DNA from: UBA2387 sp019454665
Lineage (GTDB): Bacteria; Armatimonadota; Fimbriimonadia; Fimbriimonadales; Fimbriimonadaceae
Assembly: GCA_045862995.1 (NCBI GenBank)
Contig: BTVX01000001.1
Location: 124,001-188,000, forward strand
Length of the DNA stretch: 64,000 nt
Direction: 5' to 3'
Below the pieces are notes generated by a model that made no database searches, was not told the origin of the DNA, and saw only the letters and a program-made list of their open reading frames with translations. The translations under genes and the position numbers were made by a program. Positions within the stretch are counted from its first letter, which is position 1; each line of letters starts with the position of its first letter. Positions 16,579 to 25,620 of the stretch are shown in pieces.

Positions 16579-19209
16579 TTACCGCAAGCCCAGAATCTGG
16601 GCCAAGTCGCTTCGGCGGTCGAGAATGTCCTGCCAAAGGTCACCCCGCTCGGCGACGCGGTCGGGCACGTTGGCGATATCGAACGATGCGGGGTACACGT
16701 CCGGCAGTTCGTCCCACGAGACGGGCACCGAGACCTTGGCTCCAGCCGTTGCGCGGGGCGAGTAGATCGAGGCCAGCGTCTTGCCGCGCACGTTCTGGTT
16801 GTAATCGAAGAAAATCTTGCCGGCTCGCTTGTCCACGGCCCATTCGAGCGTCACATCGTCGGGCATCTGGGAGCGCAGGTGCTGGCCGATGACCTCGGAG
16901 GCCGACCGCGTTTGATCGAACGTCAGGTTGCGCTCGATCGGCACGAAGATGTGGAGGCCCGTCTTGCCCGTGGTCTTCACGTAGGGGCTCAAGCCTAGCG
17001 AGACCAGCAGTTCCCGCAACCGCAACGCCACCTCGCACCCCTTGGAGAACGCCGCCCGGTTGAGCGCCGGCTCCTCGCCTTTGCGCTCGGTGCCTTTGTA
17101 GATGTAGGGGTCGAGATCGAAGACCATGAAGTCCGGGTAGTTCAGGGCCGAAGACTGCAAGGCGTCCGGTGAGGAGCCGTAGTCGTCGGCCATGCCGTCG
17201 CCGGGCCGGGCGATGCGCGAGTACCACGTGTGAATCTCCAGGTCGGCGATCTGGGCCAGCCAGACCAGGGTGGCCAGGTTGTTGCACACCATGTAGTCGC
17301 CCGATTCGCCCCGGTGACCCGAGAAAATGCGGATGCTCTCGACGTAGGGCGGCAACGTGCCCTCCCAGTGTTTCTGGTAGAAGTGGGCGTCCTTGTGGCC
17401 GTTGGGAAACCGCGTGAGCGTGAGCGGACGATCGCGCAGGTTTCGCAGCATCGCCACATGGTTGCGGAGGCAGTAGCGCACGTACTCGCGCTTGGTGAAC
17501 GCCCGTTCGCCCTCGTCCTCGGTCCAGAGGGGCTTGTCGAGATTGCTGAACTTGACCGGATAGCCGCCGACCACCAGGGTGGTGTCGGGGCGGCAGGTTT
17601 CCACCTCGGCGATCAGCGCCGAAAGGTCGTCCACGGGTGCGGGATCGGGGTCGCGAGGTTGGGCAGGCACGGTGGCCTTGTCTGGACGCATGCGCATGAA
17701 GACGGGTGCGCGAAGGTGGCCGACTTCGGTGTAGCTGTCGAACTTCACCTCCACCCAAAGGTCGGGCCGCAGCCAGACGACCTGAGGCTCCTTCATTTCG
17801 GGTACGGCTGGGAAGGGACATTCACGGGCGATCAGGGGATCGAGGAGGGCGCGCACCTCGACGAGTTGGCCATCGTCGAACCCTGAACCGACGTTTCCCA
17901 CGTAGCGCAGTCCTTCCTCGGTCTGCGTGGCGAGGACCAGCGAGCCGAAGGTCGCCGAGCGCCACCCTTGGCCGACGGTGAACCCGCAGACCAGGAACTC
18001 GTCGCTGAGCTGCCTCTTGATCTTGAGCCAATCGGCGGAGCGCTTGCCGGATTGGTACCGGCTGGCCTTGCGCTTGGCGACGATGCCCTCGAACCCCAGT
18101 TGGATGCACGCCGCAAGCAACGTGGGTCCATCGCCTTCCAGAGTCTGCACGAGGAAGACGTCCTTTGGTGGGTCGGCCAACGCGCGTTCCAGGCGCTGCC
18201 GCCGCGAGGACCAGGGCTCGCCCCGGTGGTCGCCTTCGGAATCGAACAGCAGGTCGAACGCATAGAACTGGACGGGGAACTGGCGTTCGGCTTGGGCGAT
18301 GCTGAACTCGTCCTTGAGTTGGAATCGCTTGAGCAACCGCTGGAACGACGCCTGTCCCTGCTCGTCGAGCGCGACGATCTCGCCATCCAGCACGCACGGG
18401 CCGCCCAATGCAGCGAGCCGTTGGCGAAGCACGGGGAACTGACTGGTGATGTCGTTGCCGTTGCGGCTCAAGAGGCGGACGGCATCGGGCCCGACGAGCG
18501 CCAACGCACGAAAGCCATCCAGCTTGGGCTCGAACACCCAGTCGGGATTCGTGAAGGCGGCTTCGGCGAGCTGAGCCGTCATCGGAGCCAAGTCCCTGGG
18601 CCAGGCGACGGGGCTCGCGGTCTGGGACCCTCCTTGGAGGTCTTCGATGCTTCTGCCCGACAGCACGGAACGGTCGAGGGTCAGCACGTCCAGCGTGTCG
18701 TCCGCGTAGGCGTCTTTGTGCTTGAGCAGGAGCCAGTCCTTGGCGTCCTTCATGCGGACCAGCGCGAACGAGCCGCGCAGTTTCTCGCCGAACACCGTGA
18801 ACCCGATCTTGCCGGCTTCGAACTCGCGTTGCAGCTCGGCCTCAATGGCGTCCCGGTCTTCCAGGTCTACCGGGTTTTCGTCGGGATAGAACGTGCCGCG
18901 ATCCCAGACGATCACCTCGCCGCCGCCGTACTCGCCCTTGGGGATGACGCCTTCGAACTCCGCGTAGCCCAGCGGGTGGTCCTCGACGAGGACGGCGAAA
19001 CGCTTGTCGCCGTACTTCAGGCTCGGCCCCTTGGGGACCGCCCACGACTTGAGCACCCCGCCCCATTCGAGCCGCAGGTCGTAGTGCAGGTTGCGCGCGG
19101 CGTGCTTCTGGACCACGAAGATCGGCCACTTGCCCGCGCTGCGCGCGGGCGCCGAGGAGGGCTCGGGGGTCTTGCCGAAATCGCGCTTTTCGCGGTACTC
19201 GTCGAGCAC
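16579..19209 (-). CDS. ligD: Multidomain ATP-dependent DNA ligase LigD
   Basis: 876 residues in the order 3'-phosphoesterase, ligase, polymerase. Phosphoesterase about 10-170 (NLHYDLRLEW with active-site His/Asp); adenylating ligase about 205-510 (EPKLDGFRAL, catalytic Lys229; EGIVAK motif further on); primase-like polymerase about 560-865 (VFDLDPYIYKG with the metal-binding Asp pair). It performs bacterial non-homologous end joining with Ku, but no Ku gene is in the window. GTG start at 19209: a CACAAT box lies 6 nt upstream, suggesting leaderless initiation, and the longer frame runs into the desaturase gene. Confidence 0.93.
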   Translation of the reverse strand: MLDEYREKRDFGKTPEPSSAPARSAGKWPIFVVQKHAARNLHYDLRLEWGGVLKSWAVPKGPSLKYGDKRFAVLVEDHPLGYAEFEGVIPKGEYGGGEVIVWDRGTFYPDENPVDLEDRDAIEAELQREFEAGKIGFTVFGEKLRGSFALVRMKDAKDWLLLKHKDAYADDTLDVLTLDRSVLSGRSIEDLQGGSQTASPVAWPRDLAPMTAQLAEAAFTNPDWVFEPKLDGFRALALVGPDAVRLLSRNGNDITSQFPVLRQRLAALGGPCVLDGEIVALDEQGQASFQRLLKRFQLKDEFSIAQAERQFPVQFYAFDLLFDSEGDHRGEPWSSRRQRLERALADPPKDVFLVQTLEGDGPTLLAACIQLGFEGIVAKRKASRYQSGKRSADWLKIKRQLSDEFLVCGFTVGQGWRSATFGSLVLATQTEEGLRYVGNVGSGFDDGQLVEVRALLDPLIARECPFPAVPEMKEPQVVWLRPDLWVEVKFDSYTEVGHLRAPVFMRMRPDKATVPAQPRDPDPAPVDDLSALIAEVETCRPDTTLVVGGYPVKFSNLDKPLWTEDEGERAFTKREYVRYCLRNHVAMLRNLRDRPLTLTRFPNGHKDAHFYQKHWEGTLPPYVESIRIFSGHRGESGDYMVCNNLATLVWLAQIADLEIHTWYSRIARPGDGMADDYGSSPDALQSSALNYPDFMVFDLDPYIYKGTERKGEEPALNRAAFSKGCEVALRLRELLVSLGLSPYVKTTGKTGLHIFVPIERNLTFDQTRSASEVIGQHLRSQMPDDVTLEWAVDKRAGKIFFDYNQNVRGKTLASIYSPRATAGAKVSVPVSWDELPDVYPASFDIANVPDRVAERGDLWQDILDRRSDLAQILGLR

Positions 19210-19213
19210 GGGC

Positions 19214-20269
19214 CTATTGTGACCGCGACTGGGACCGTTCCAGACCGTGGCCGAGCGTGGGCGAGCGTTCGCCCCGGTGCGGATCAATCAGGGTCGCGTT
19301 GTCCTCGTACACCCACGGCGTGTCCCAAAGCAGCTTGAGCGCGCGCGTGATCGGCATCGTGTGGAAGCGATCGGGCCACAGCTCGGCCACCTTGCGTTCG
19401 ATGGTCCGGGCGTGCTTTCCTGCGGCTTGGGGGAACAGATGGTGGGCGACATGCGCGCCGAAGTACTGGTGGAGCGGATCGAGCGCCTTCAGCGGGCCGG
19501 GAAGCGTCACCGAGAGGGAAGTCGCCAGCACGTCGCTCTCGTCCGCGAGCGGGTTCAGGAAGTGGTTGGTGGCGATGTAGGCGATGACCATCGCGTTGAG
19601 CACCAGCAGCGGGACAAGGTAGCCCCAGACGAGCACGGGCCATCCCAGCCACGCCGAAACGCCGAACCACAGCCCGGCCTGGAGAAGCGTCTGCGACAGC
19701 ATGACCGCCTTGTCTCGGCCGCTGGTTTCGGGGTCGCGGAGGTAGACGATCAGCATCCGCATCGTCTGTTGAGTCATCCGAAACGTGAACGAGCCGAAGA
19801 TGACGAGGTTGCGGAGGAGCGGGGACAGACGGTAGAGGAACTTGAGGACGGGGTTGTGCTTGTAGTCCTCGATGGTGAACAGGTGGTCCGGGTCCACGCC
19901 CTTGATCTGGGTGTTGTTGTGGTGGTCCGAGTTGTGCCACTTGCGCCAGAGCAAGGGGCTGATCCATAGCGGGCTGAACCCCCATCCCGCCAGAAGATCG
20001 CGCAGCCACAGCTTGCGCACCGTGCCCCCGTGCGCGATGTCGTGCGCCACGAAGCCCATGCAGCCCATCGAGTGGCCGATGGCGAGTGCGGCAAACGGCG
20101 CCCAGACAAGGGAGTAGCGGGTCGCGAGAAGCCAGTACAGTCCGGCGATGAGGGCTGTGTGGACGGGCAGCCAAAGCAGGTTGCCGAAGTCCGGCGCGAA
20201 CACTTCGGCGGGCAGCGAACGCTTCAACTCCTTGCGGTAGTTGGGCACGTTGGTGGCTCGGGCTGGCAT
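19214..20269 (-). CDS. Membrane fatty acid desaturase
   Basis: 351 residues from the ATG next to the gap. Di-iron integral-membrane desaturase: three His boxes HDIAH (76-80), WHNSDHH (111-117) and HVAHH (273-277), with hydrophobic helices between. It introduces a double bond into acyl chains, probably to adjust membrane fluidity. The first 55 nt of the gene recur on the other side of the N run (20370-20424), where the frame continues upstream to a second ATG at 20439 (adding MEPNP). The true gene probably starts at that ATG, with the gap being an artefact. Its stop lies 4 nt before the ligD start. Confidence 0.9.
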   Translation of the reverse strand: MPARATNVPNYRKELKRSLPAEVFAPDFGNLLWLPVHTALIAGLYWLLATRYSLVWAPFAALAIGHSMGCMGFVAHDIAHGGTVRKLWLRDLLAGWGFSPLWISPLLWRKWHNSDHHNNTQIKGVDPDHLFTIEDYKHNPVLKFLYRLSPLLRNLVIFGSFTFRMTQQTMRMLIVYLRDPETSGRDKAVMLSQTLLQAGLWFGVSAWLGWPVLVWGYLVPLLVLNAMVIAYIATNHFLNPLADESDVLATSLSVTLPGPLKALDPLHQYFGAHVAHHLFPQAAGKHARTIERKVAELWPDRFHTMPITRALKLLWDTPWVYEDNATLIDPHRGERSPTLGHGLERSQSRSQ

Positions 20270-20369
20270 NNNNNNNNNNNNNNNNNNNNNNNNNNNNNNN
20301 NNNNNNNNNNNNNNNNNNNNNNNNNNNNNNNNNNNNNNNNNNNNNNNNNNNNNNNNNNNNNNNNNNNNN
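20270..20369. other. Assembly gap of 100 N between overlapping contig ends
   Basis: The 55 nt before the gap (20215-20269) and the 55 nt after it (20370-20424) are identical, so the two contigs overlap and the N run is probably artificial. Joining them restores one desaturase start region. Confidence 0.9.
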
Positions 20370-20454
20370 GCGAACGCTTCAACTCCTTGCGGTAGTTGGG
20401 CACGTTGGTGGCTCGGGCTGGCATCGGATTCGGCTCCATAGACGGCGTTATGGA

Positions 20455-20484
20455 ATTGTATCGCGGTCAAGAGCGTTACGCCAA
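20455..20484 (-). promoter_or_regulatory. Candidate promoter of the desaturase gene
   Basis: On the minus strand, TTGGCG (20484-20479), an 18-nt spacer and TACAAT (20460-20455). The box ends 15 nt before the ATG at 20439. It is the only plausible hexamer pair in the 137 nt between the desaturase and the divergent gene at 20562, which otherwise holds nothing recognisable. Confidence 0.45.
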
Positions 20485-20561
20485 CACCGCGCCTCGCGTG
20501 GCAGGCGAGGCCCCAAAGTCCTGCGGACGCACGACGGCTTGGGACATGATGAGCGGTTGCG

Positions 20562-21308
20562 ATGTCAGCCAAACGTCGGTACTCCGAGAAGCAGGTGACT
20601 CGTGTGCTGCGCCGTGCGGCCGAGATTCAGTCGTCTGGCAGAAGCGAATCGGCGGATGGTCTCTCCGAGGACGAAGTGTTGCGGGTGGGGGCGGAAGTCG
20701 GCCTCGACGCGCAAGCCGTGCAGAAGGCTCTGGCCGAGGTGGGGTTCAACGATGACGACGCCCAAACCCGTTGGCTGGGCGCGCCGGAGCAGTACGAACT
20801 GGAGCGGGTCGTCGAAGGAGAGCTGGACGCCCACGCGTGGCGAGAGATGGTCGCCGAACTCAACGCGACGTTCAAGCAAGCGAATCCGGGCACGTTTCAG
20901 GATGGGCAGGGCGCCTGGGAGCACCGTCACGAACTCGGTTACGTTCGCGTGTTGGCCGTTGCCCAGCGAGGCATTACACGCGTTCGTCTGGTGGCACACA
21001 TTGATCCGGCGATCGTCGTGGGCATGGTGATCTCGATCGCGACGATGCTCATCTCCACCGCCCTGTTGTGGAGTGCGGAAGCCATGCGCCCGTGGGGATC
21101 GCTTTTGGCGACGCTGGCTGTTTGGGCGACGGTGATCTTGACGTTCCGTGGAACCGTTTCGTCCTCGTATCTGAAGGATCGGGCCAAGACCTCCGCCCTG
21201 ATGGATCGGCTGGCCGAGCATGTGGACGCGCGGAGTTCTGGGCTCGCCATCGGCAACTCCCAAACTTCCGACGACAGTTCGACCCAATCGCTCGCCGCCG
21301 ACGTCTAA
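20562..21308 (+). CDS. Membrane protein of unknown function with N-terminal helical domain
   Basis: 248 residues. The N-terminal 60 residues form a charged helical region (RRYSEKQVTRVLRRAAEIQ, then LSEDEVLRVGAEVGLD and VQKALAEVGF) resembling a small recognition module seen at the start of various predicted membrane proteins; a mixed domain follows, then two adjacent membrane helices near 150-175 and 180-197, and a hydrophilic tail. No catalytic motif is visible. It lies 6 nt upstream of the PQQ dehydrogenase gene and may be co-transcribed with it. No name is justified. Confidence 0.6.
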   Translation: MSAKRRYSEKQVTRVLRRAAEIQSSGRSESADGLSEDEVLRVGAEVGLDAQAVQKALAEVGFNDDDAQTRWLGAPEQYELERVVEGELDAHAWREMVAELNATFKQANPGTFQDGQGAWEHRHELGYVRVLAVAQRGITRVRLVAHIDPAIVVGMVISIATMLISTALLWSAEAMRPWGSLLATLAVWATVILTFRGTVSSSYLKDRAKTSALMDRLAEHVDARSSGLAIGNSQTSDDSSTQSLAADV

Positions 21309-21314
21309 AGGGAC

Positions 21315-22940
21315 ATGCCCTTGAACCGTTCGCTTGCGATCGCCCTTGCCGGAGTTGCGGCGCTCTCGTCCGCCCAGCTCCAGTTGACGACCTTCGCTTC
21401 CGGATTCTCGAACCCCATCGCGATCATCGCCGACCCGGATTCGGCCAGTCGGTTCTTCGTGGTGCAGCAGCGGGGACTGATCCGCATCGTCGAGAACGGC
21501 TCGGTGTTGCCGGGCAACTTCCTCGATGTGTCCACGCTGATCGCGACGGGAGGCGAACGCGGATTGCTGGGCATGGCCTTCGATCCGGCGCACGCCACGA
21601 ACCGGTACTTCTATCTCAACTTCACGGAGACGAGCACGGGCGCGACGCGGATTGTCCGCTACACGCGCAGCAATGCGACCACTGCCGACGCCGCTTCGAG
21701 GTTCGATTTGCTCCGCATCCCGCAGCCGTTCACGAACCACAACGGGGGCACCATCGCGTTTGGCGACGACGGCTTCTTATACATCGGCATGGGCGACGGC
21801 GGCAGCGCCAACGACCCCAACAACGCCGCTCAGACCACGTCCAGTCTGCTGGGGAAGATGCTTCGCATTGATGTGAACGGCGACGACTTTCCGACCGACA
21901 ACGCCCGCAACTACCGCATTCCGCCGAGCAACCCGTTTCTGGATGGCGTTCCGGTGACCGCGAGTGGCGAGATTTGGGCGTTCGGCGTCCGCAACCCGTG
22001 GAAGTGGTCGTTCGATCGGAAATCGTTGGGCGGATTGGGGGCGATGTTGATGGGCGACGTCGGCCAGAATCAATGGGAAGAGGTCAACTACGAGCCCTTT
22101 GGCGCGGGCGGACGCAACTACGGTTGGCGGATGCGGGAGGGGGCGCACTCCACGGGCTTGACGGGCAGCGCCTACACGCCCTGGGTGGACCCGATCGTCG
22201 AGTACAGCCATGCCGTGGGCGGCTCGATCACCGGTGGGTTTGTGTACCGGGGCAACGCCCTCGGGCCGGACTTCTACGGACGCTACTTCTTTGCCGACTA
22301 CATCTCTGGTCGGGTTTGGTCGGTGTTTGTGGATGTGGACCCCGCGACGGGCGAGGGCAGCGCCAGCGACCTGCGCGAGCACACGTCGGACTTGACCACC
22401 GGTACGAGCATTGGCAACGTGAGTTCGTTCGGCGTGGACCGGTCGGGCGAGTTGTTTATCGTGGGGTACGGCGGCACGGTTTATCGGTTGGCGCCCGAGG
22501 GGGACTTGGGCAACGAGCTGACGGCGATGGTGATGTTCGGTGGGAACTCGAATCGTGCGCTTCGCGACAGGTTCGTGCTGGACGTTCGGGCTCAAGGCTC
22601 GACCACGCCGCTGCACCGCTACACGATGTCCATGGACGAGGTGGACGCGTTCCGTTGCCCCGTTCCGGCGCGGACGATTGACGTTTCGATCAAGCCTGGT
22701 TCGTTCCTTCGGCGGACGGTGTCTTTGGACGCGACAAGCGGCGACGTGCACGGGATGTTCGAGATGGTGAACGGTGATGTGAACGGGGACAACACGATCA
22801 ACATCAGCGACTTCTTGGCTCTTCGTCAGGCGTTTGGGACTTCGGCGGGCGGGCCGGCGGACCTGAATGGCGACGGGAGCGTGAACGTGGCCGACTTTTT
22901 GATTCTGCGTGCGAACTTCGGGCGGACAGGCGATCAGTAA
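21315..22940 (+). CDS. Secreted PQQ-type sugar dehydrogenase with dockerin-like C-terminus
   Basis: 541 residues. After a signal peptide ending at ALSSA, residues 22-390 match the soluble glucose/sorbosone dehydrogenase beta-propeller (segments ERGLLGMAFDP, NHNGGTIAFGDDGFLYIGMGDGG, EIWAFGVRNPWKW). Such enzymes oxidise aldoses using PQQ, with Ca2+ in the fold. A linker domain follows, and residues about 488-541 hold two Ca2+-binding dockerin-like repeats (GDVNGDNTINISDFLALR and ADLNGDGSVNVADFLILR), which normally dock to cohesins or act as surface anchors. PQQ synthesis genes are not in the window. Confidence 0.87.
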   Translation: MPLNRSLAIALAGVAALSSAQLQLTTFASGFSNPIAIIADPDSASRFFVVQQRGLIRIVENGSVLPGNFLDVSTLIATGGERGLLGMAFDPAHATNRYFYLNFTETSTGATRIVRYTRSNATTADAASRFDLLRIPQPFTNHNGGTIAFGDDGFLYIGMGDGGSANDPNNAAQTTSSLLGKMLRIDVNGDDFPTDNARNYRIPPSNPFLDGVPVTASGEIWAFGVRNPWKWSFDRKSLGGLGAMLMGDVGQNQWEEVNYEPFGAGGRNYGWRMREGAHSTGLTGSAYTPWVDPIVEYSHAVGGSITGGFVYRGNALGPDFYGRYFFADYISGRVWSVFVDVDPATGEGSASDLREHTSDLTTGTSIGNVSSFGVDRSGELFIVGYGGTVYRLAPEGDLGNELTAMVMFGGNSNRALRDRFVLDVRAQGSTTPLHRYTMSMDEVDAFRCPVPARTIDVSIKPGSFLRRTVSLDATSGDVHGMFEMVNGDVNGDNTINISDFLALRQAFGTSAGGPADLNGDGSVNVADFLILRANFGRTGDQ

Positions 22941-22975
22941 GGACTCGGAGACATGCATTGGGTAGCCTCCCCGTT

Positions 22976-23131
22976 GTGCCTCTGGTCGCGAACCTGCATG
23001 GAGTAAGAGTGCATCTCTACTATAAAGATCATGCGCCGCCTCACTTTCACGCGGTCATCGGAGGCCAGGAAGTGGTTGTGGGCATTGACCCGGTCATCGT
23101 ACTGAAGTGCATTGAGAGGTTAGTGCGTTGA
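22976..23131 (+). CDS. DUF4160 protein, short form
   Basis: 51 residues from a GTG. HLYYKDHAPPHFHAVIGG is the hallmark of the DUF4160 family, small proteins usually of about 80 residues that commonly precede a DUF2442 gene. Here the C-terminal helix found in longer members is missing. The stop overlaps the TTG start of the next gene (TTGA), so the pair is translated together. Function unknown; such pairs have been considered toxin-antitoxin-like, without proof here. Confidence 0.65.
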   Translation: MPLVANLHGVRVHLYYKDHAPPHFHAVIGGQEVVVGIDPVIVLKCIERLVR

Positions 23132-23436
23132 CATCCACTTTCCCCAGACTGCGACGACTGGCCAATCTCGGCGACATGAGGTTGGCACTCGTGTTCGAGG
23201 ACGGGCGCCTCGTCGTTGTGGATCTGACCGAAACCGCAAGCAAGGGTGGCGTGTATGCCCGCTTGAGCGAGCCAGCGTTCTTTGCAAAGGCCCGAATCAG
23301 TCAGAAGGGAAGGGCGCTCGCCTGGCCGGGCGGACTCGATTTCTGTGCCGACTCTCTCTACGGACAGGGGGCGGCCATTCAGGCCGTTCGAGCGCAAGGG
23401 ACTCCATTCGGTGCCAGGGTCTTCGAGCTGATCTAG
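23128..23436 (+). CDS. DUF2442 protein
   Basis: 102 residues from a TTG that overlaps the DUF4160 stop. The pattern (LALVFEDGRLVVVDL, then AFFAKARISQKGRALAWPGGLDFCADSLY) fits DUF2442, a small beta-rich family paired with DUF4160 and sometimes described as antitoxin- or regulator-like. Its stop overlaps the convergent feoB stop by 4 nt, so there is no room for a terminator between them. Confidence 0.7.
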   Translation: MTSTFPRLRRLANLGDMRLALVFEDGRLVVVDLTETASKGGVYARLSEPAFFAKARISQKGRALAWPGGLDFCADSLYGQGAAIQAVRAQGTPFGARVFELI

Positions 23437-25616
23437 GCGCCGCCCGCCAGGATCCCAACGACGTGCACCAGCCAGGCGCCCAGATACGCCAACGCCGTCA
23501 TGTACACAAACATGAACGTCGGCCACTTCCACGAGTTGGTCTCGCGTTTGACGGCGGCCAGGGTCGCCATGCATTGGCAGCAAAGCGCGAAGAACACCAT
23601 CAGACCGACCGCTGTGTAAGGCGTGACCAACCGCGAGCCATCGGGCCACGTCGCTTGCTGGATGGCGTGGCGGAGGTCGCTGGATTCCTCGTCCGTGTCG
23701 CCGCCCAAGCCGAAGAGAATGCCGAGCGAGGGCACGACGACTTCACGGGCGGGGAACGCGGCGAGAATGCCCGTCGAGATGCGCCAATCGAAGCCGATGG
23801 GTGTGAACACGGGCTCGATGGCGCGCCCGAAGCGACCGAGGAACGAGTGGCGAAGCAGTTCGCTCTGAACGTGTTGGTCCCGTGCGGCGGCGAGTTCCTC
23901 GTCGGTGGCTTCCGAGTGGGCTGCGGCGTCGAAGGAGGCCTCGTAGCGGGCGACATCGGCTTCGCTGCGGGGGAAATAGCTCAGCGCCCAGATCACCAGC
24001 GACATGGCGACGATAATCGTGCCAGCGGTTTTGAGGAACAGTTTGCCCCTGAAGTACATCGCGAGCCCGACATCGCGCCACTTGGGCAACTGATAGGGGG
24101 GAAGTTCCAGAACGAACGGCAGGCGGGTGCCCCGAAGGATGCGGCGGTTGAGGACGAACACGATCGGGATCGCCACGAGTAGGCCGAGGAAGTGCATCGC
24201 AAACAAGGCGAACCCCGCCCAGAACGCGCCGAACTGCGGCTCGATGAACGCCCCGATCAGCAACACATAAACGGGCAGGCGGGCGCTGCAACTCATCAGC
24301 GGGGCGACCAGAATAGTGGCCAGCCGCGCCTTGGGGTCGGGCATCACACGGGCCGCCATGACGCCCGGGATGGCGCACGCGAAGCTGGAGAGCAGCGGGA
24401 TGAACGCCCGGCCGTTGAGTCCCGCCCAACCGAGGAGACGGTCCATGAGGAATGCCGCCCGGGCCAAGTAGCCGGTCCCCTCCAGCACCGAGATGAAGAA
24501 GAAGAGGATGAGGATTTGCGGCAGGAAGACGACGACGCCGCCCACGCCAGCGATCAGGCCGTCAATGACCAGCGACTCCAGGACGGGATGGGCTGAGACA
24601 AATGGCTGGACGCGCTCGCCCATCCACGAGAACGCGCCTTCGATCCACTCCATCAATGGGCCAGCGAATGTGTAGATGGACTGAAAGACCACGTACATCA
24701 CGCCCACGAACACGGCCAGACCCAGCACGCGATGGGTGAGCAAGGCGTCAATCCGATCGGTCCGCGATCGGTGTGGCGGACCTTGGATCGTCACGGCCTT
24801 GGCGACCATGCCGGCCCATGCGTAGCGTTTCTCCAGATCGAACGAGGGTCCGATCTCGGGAAGGTGCGACACTTCCTCTCGCGCCGCAGCGACGTAGGCG
24901 AGAATCTCCGGGAGGTCTTGGAGGGATGCGACCAACGGCGACTCGGGGTTGAGCAGCGCGTGACGCACCTCGGCTCGCGAAACGTCCATGCCGATACGCG
25001 CCAAGCGCTCGGACAGGGCAGCGACTTTGGTCTCGAGCTCGAGAGGGAAGCCAAACTCGCAGTTCGGGGCACGCGGGTGTTCCAGGTTGCGGGCGAGCGC
25101 ATCTCGGAGTTCGGCCAGGCCCTGCTTCTTGTGCCCGACCACCTCGATGACTTCGACGCCGAGCAGTTGCGAGAGACGTGCCGTGTCCAGTTTCGAACCG
25201 CGCCGTTGGAGCAGATCGCCCATCGTGACGGCCACCACCATCGGGAATCCCTGATCGGCCAACTGGCTGAAGAAGAAGAGGTTGCGCTCCAGGTGGAGGG
25301 CGTCGAGCACGCAGAGGAGCAGGTCGGGGTGCTCGGTCTTTCCTTGGATGACATCGGTTGCGACCCGTTCGTCTTCCGAGTTCGCCGCGAGGCTGTAAAG
25401 GCCCGGCACGTCCACCAACTCGGCCACGGTGCCGCCCAGTTGGATGGGCGCCGAGCAGCGTTCAACGGTCACACCGGGATAGTTGCCGACCTTCTGGCTG
25501 CTGCCCGTGAGGGCGTTGAAAAGGGAAGTCTTGCCGCAGTTGGGGTTGCCGACCACCGCGATCAGCGGTTGCTTTGAAGAGGCGGATTCAGCGGTCAGCA
25601 GGGGCGACGGGCTCAG
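23433..25616 (-). CDS. feoB: Ferrous iron transporter FeoB
   Basis: About 727 residues. An N-terminal G domain (GNPNCGKTS P-loop at 23-31; DVPG at 69-72) regulates a membrane domain with paired gate regions that imports Fe2+. The G4 guanine-specificity motif reads TMGD instead of the usual NxxD. The only ATG/GTG/TTG that keeps the P-loop is a GTG at 25556, which removes the first beta strand of the G domain. A CTG at 25616 has GGAG 7 nt upstream and follows the feoA stop directly, so it is chosen as the likely start. Co-transcribed with feoA. Confidence 0.9.
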   Translation of the reverse strand: MSPSPLLTAESASSKQPLIAVVGNPNCGKTSLFNALTGSSQKVGNYPGVTVERCSAPIQLGGTVAELVDVPGLYSLAANSEDERVATDVIQGKTEHPDLLLCVLDALHLERNLFFFSQLADQGFPMVVAVTMGDLLQRRGSKLDTARLSQLLGVEVIEVVGHKKQGLAELRDALARNLEHPRAPNCEFGFPLELETKVAALSERLARIGMDVSRAEVRHALLNPESPLVASLQDLPEILAYVAAAREEVSHLPEIGPSFDLEKRYAWAGMVAKAVTIQGPPHRSRTDRIDALLTHRVLGLAVFVGVMYVVFQSIYTFAGPLMEWIEGAFSWMGERVQPFVSAHPVLESLVIDGLIAGVGGVVVFLPQILILFFFISVLEGTGYLARAAFLMDRLLGWAGLNGRAFIPLLSSFACAIPGVMAARVMPDPKARLATILVAPLMSCSARLPVYVLLIGAFIEPQFGAFWAGFALFAMHFLGLLVAIPIVFVLNRRILRGTRLPFVLELPPYQLPKWRDVGLAMYFRGKLFLKTAGTIIVAMSLVIWALSYFPRSEADVARYEASFDAAAHSEATDEELAAARDQHVQSELLRHSFLGRFGRAIEPVFTPIGFDWRISTGILAAFPAREVVVPSLGILFGLGGDTDEESSDLRHAIQQATWPDGSRLVTPYTAVGLMVFFALCCQCMATLAAVKRETNSWKWPTFMFVYMTALAYLGAWLVHVVGILAGGA

Positions 25617-25620
25617 GATG

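Noticed and set aside
23120..23140. TGA of the DUF4160 gene as a selenocysteine codon
   Set aside because: Reading through gives a short sequence unrelated to the family's C-terminus, and the downstream DUF2442 gene starts there in another frame.
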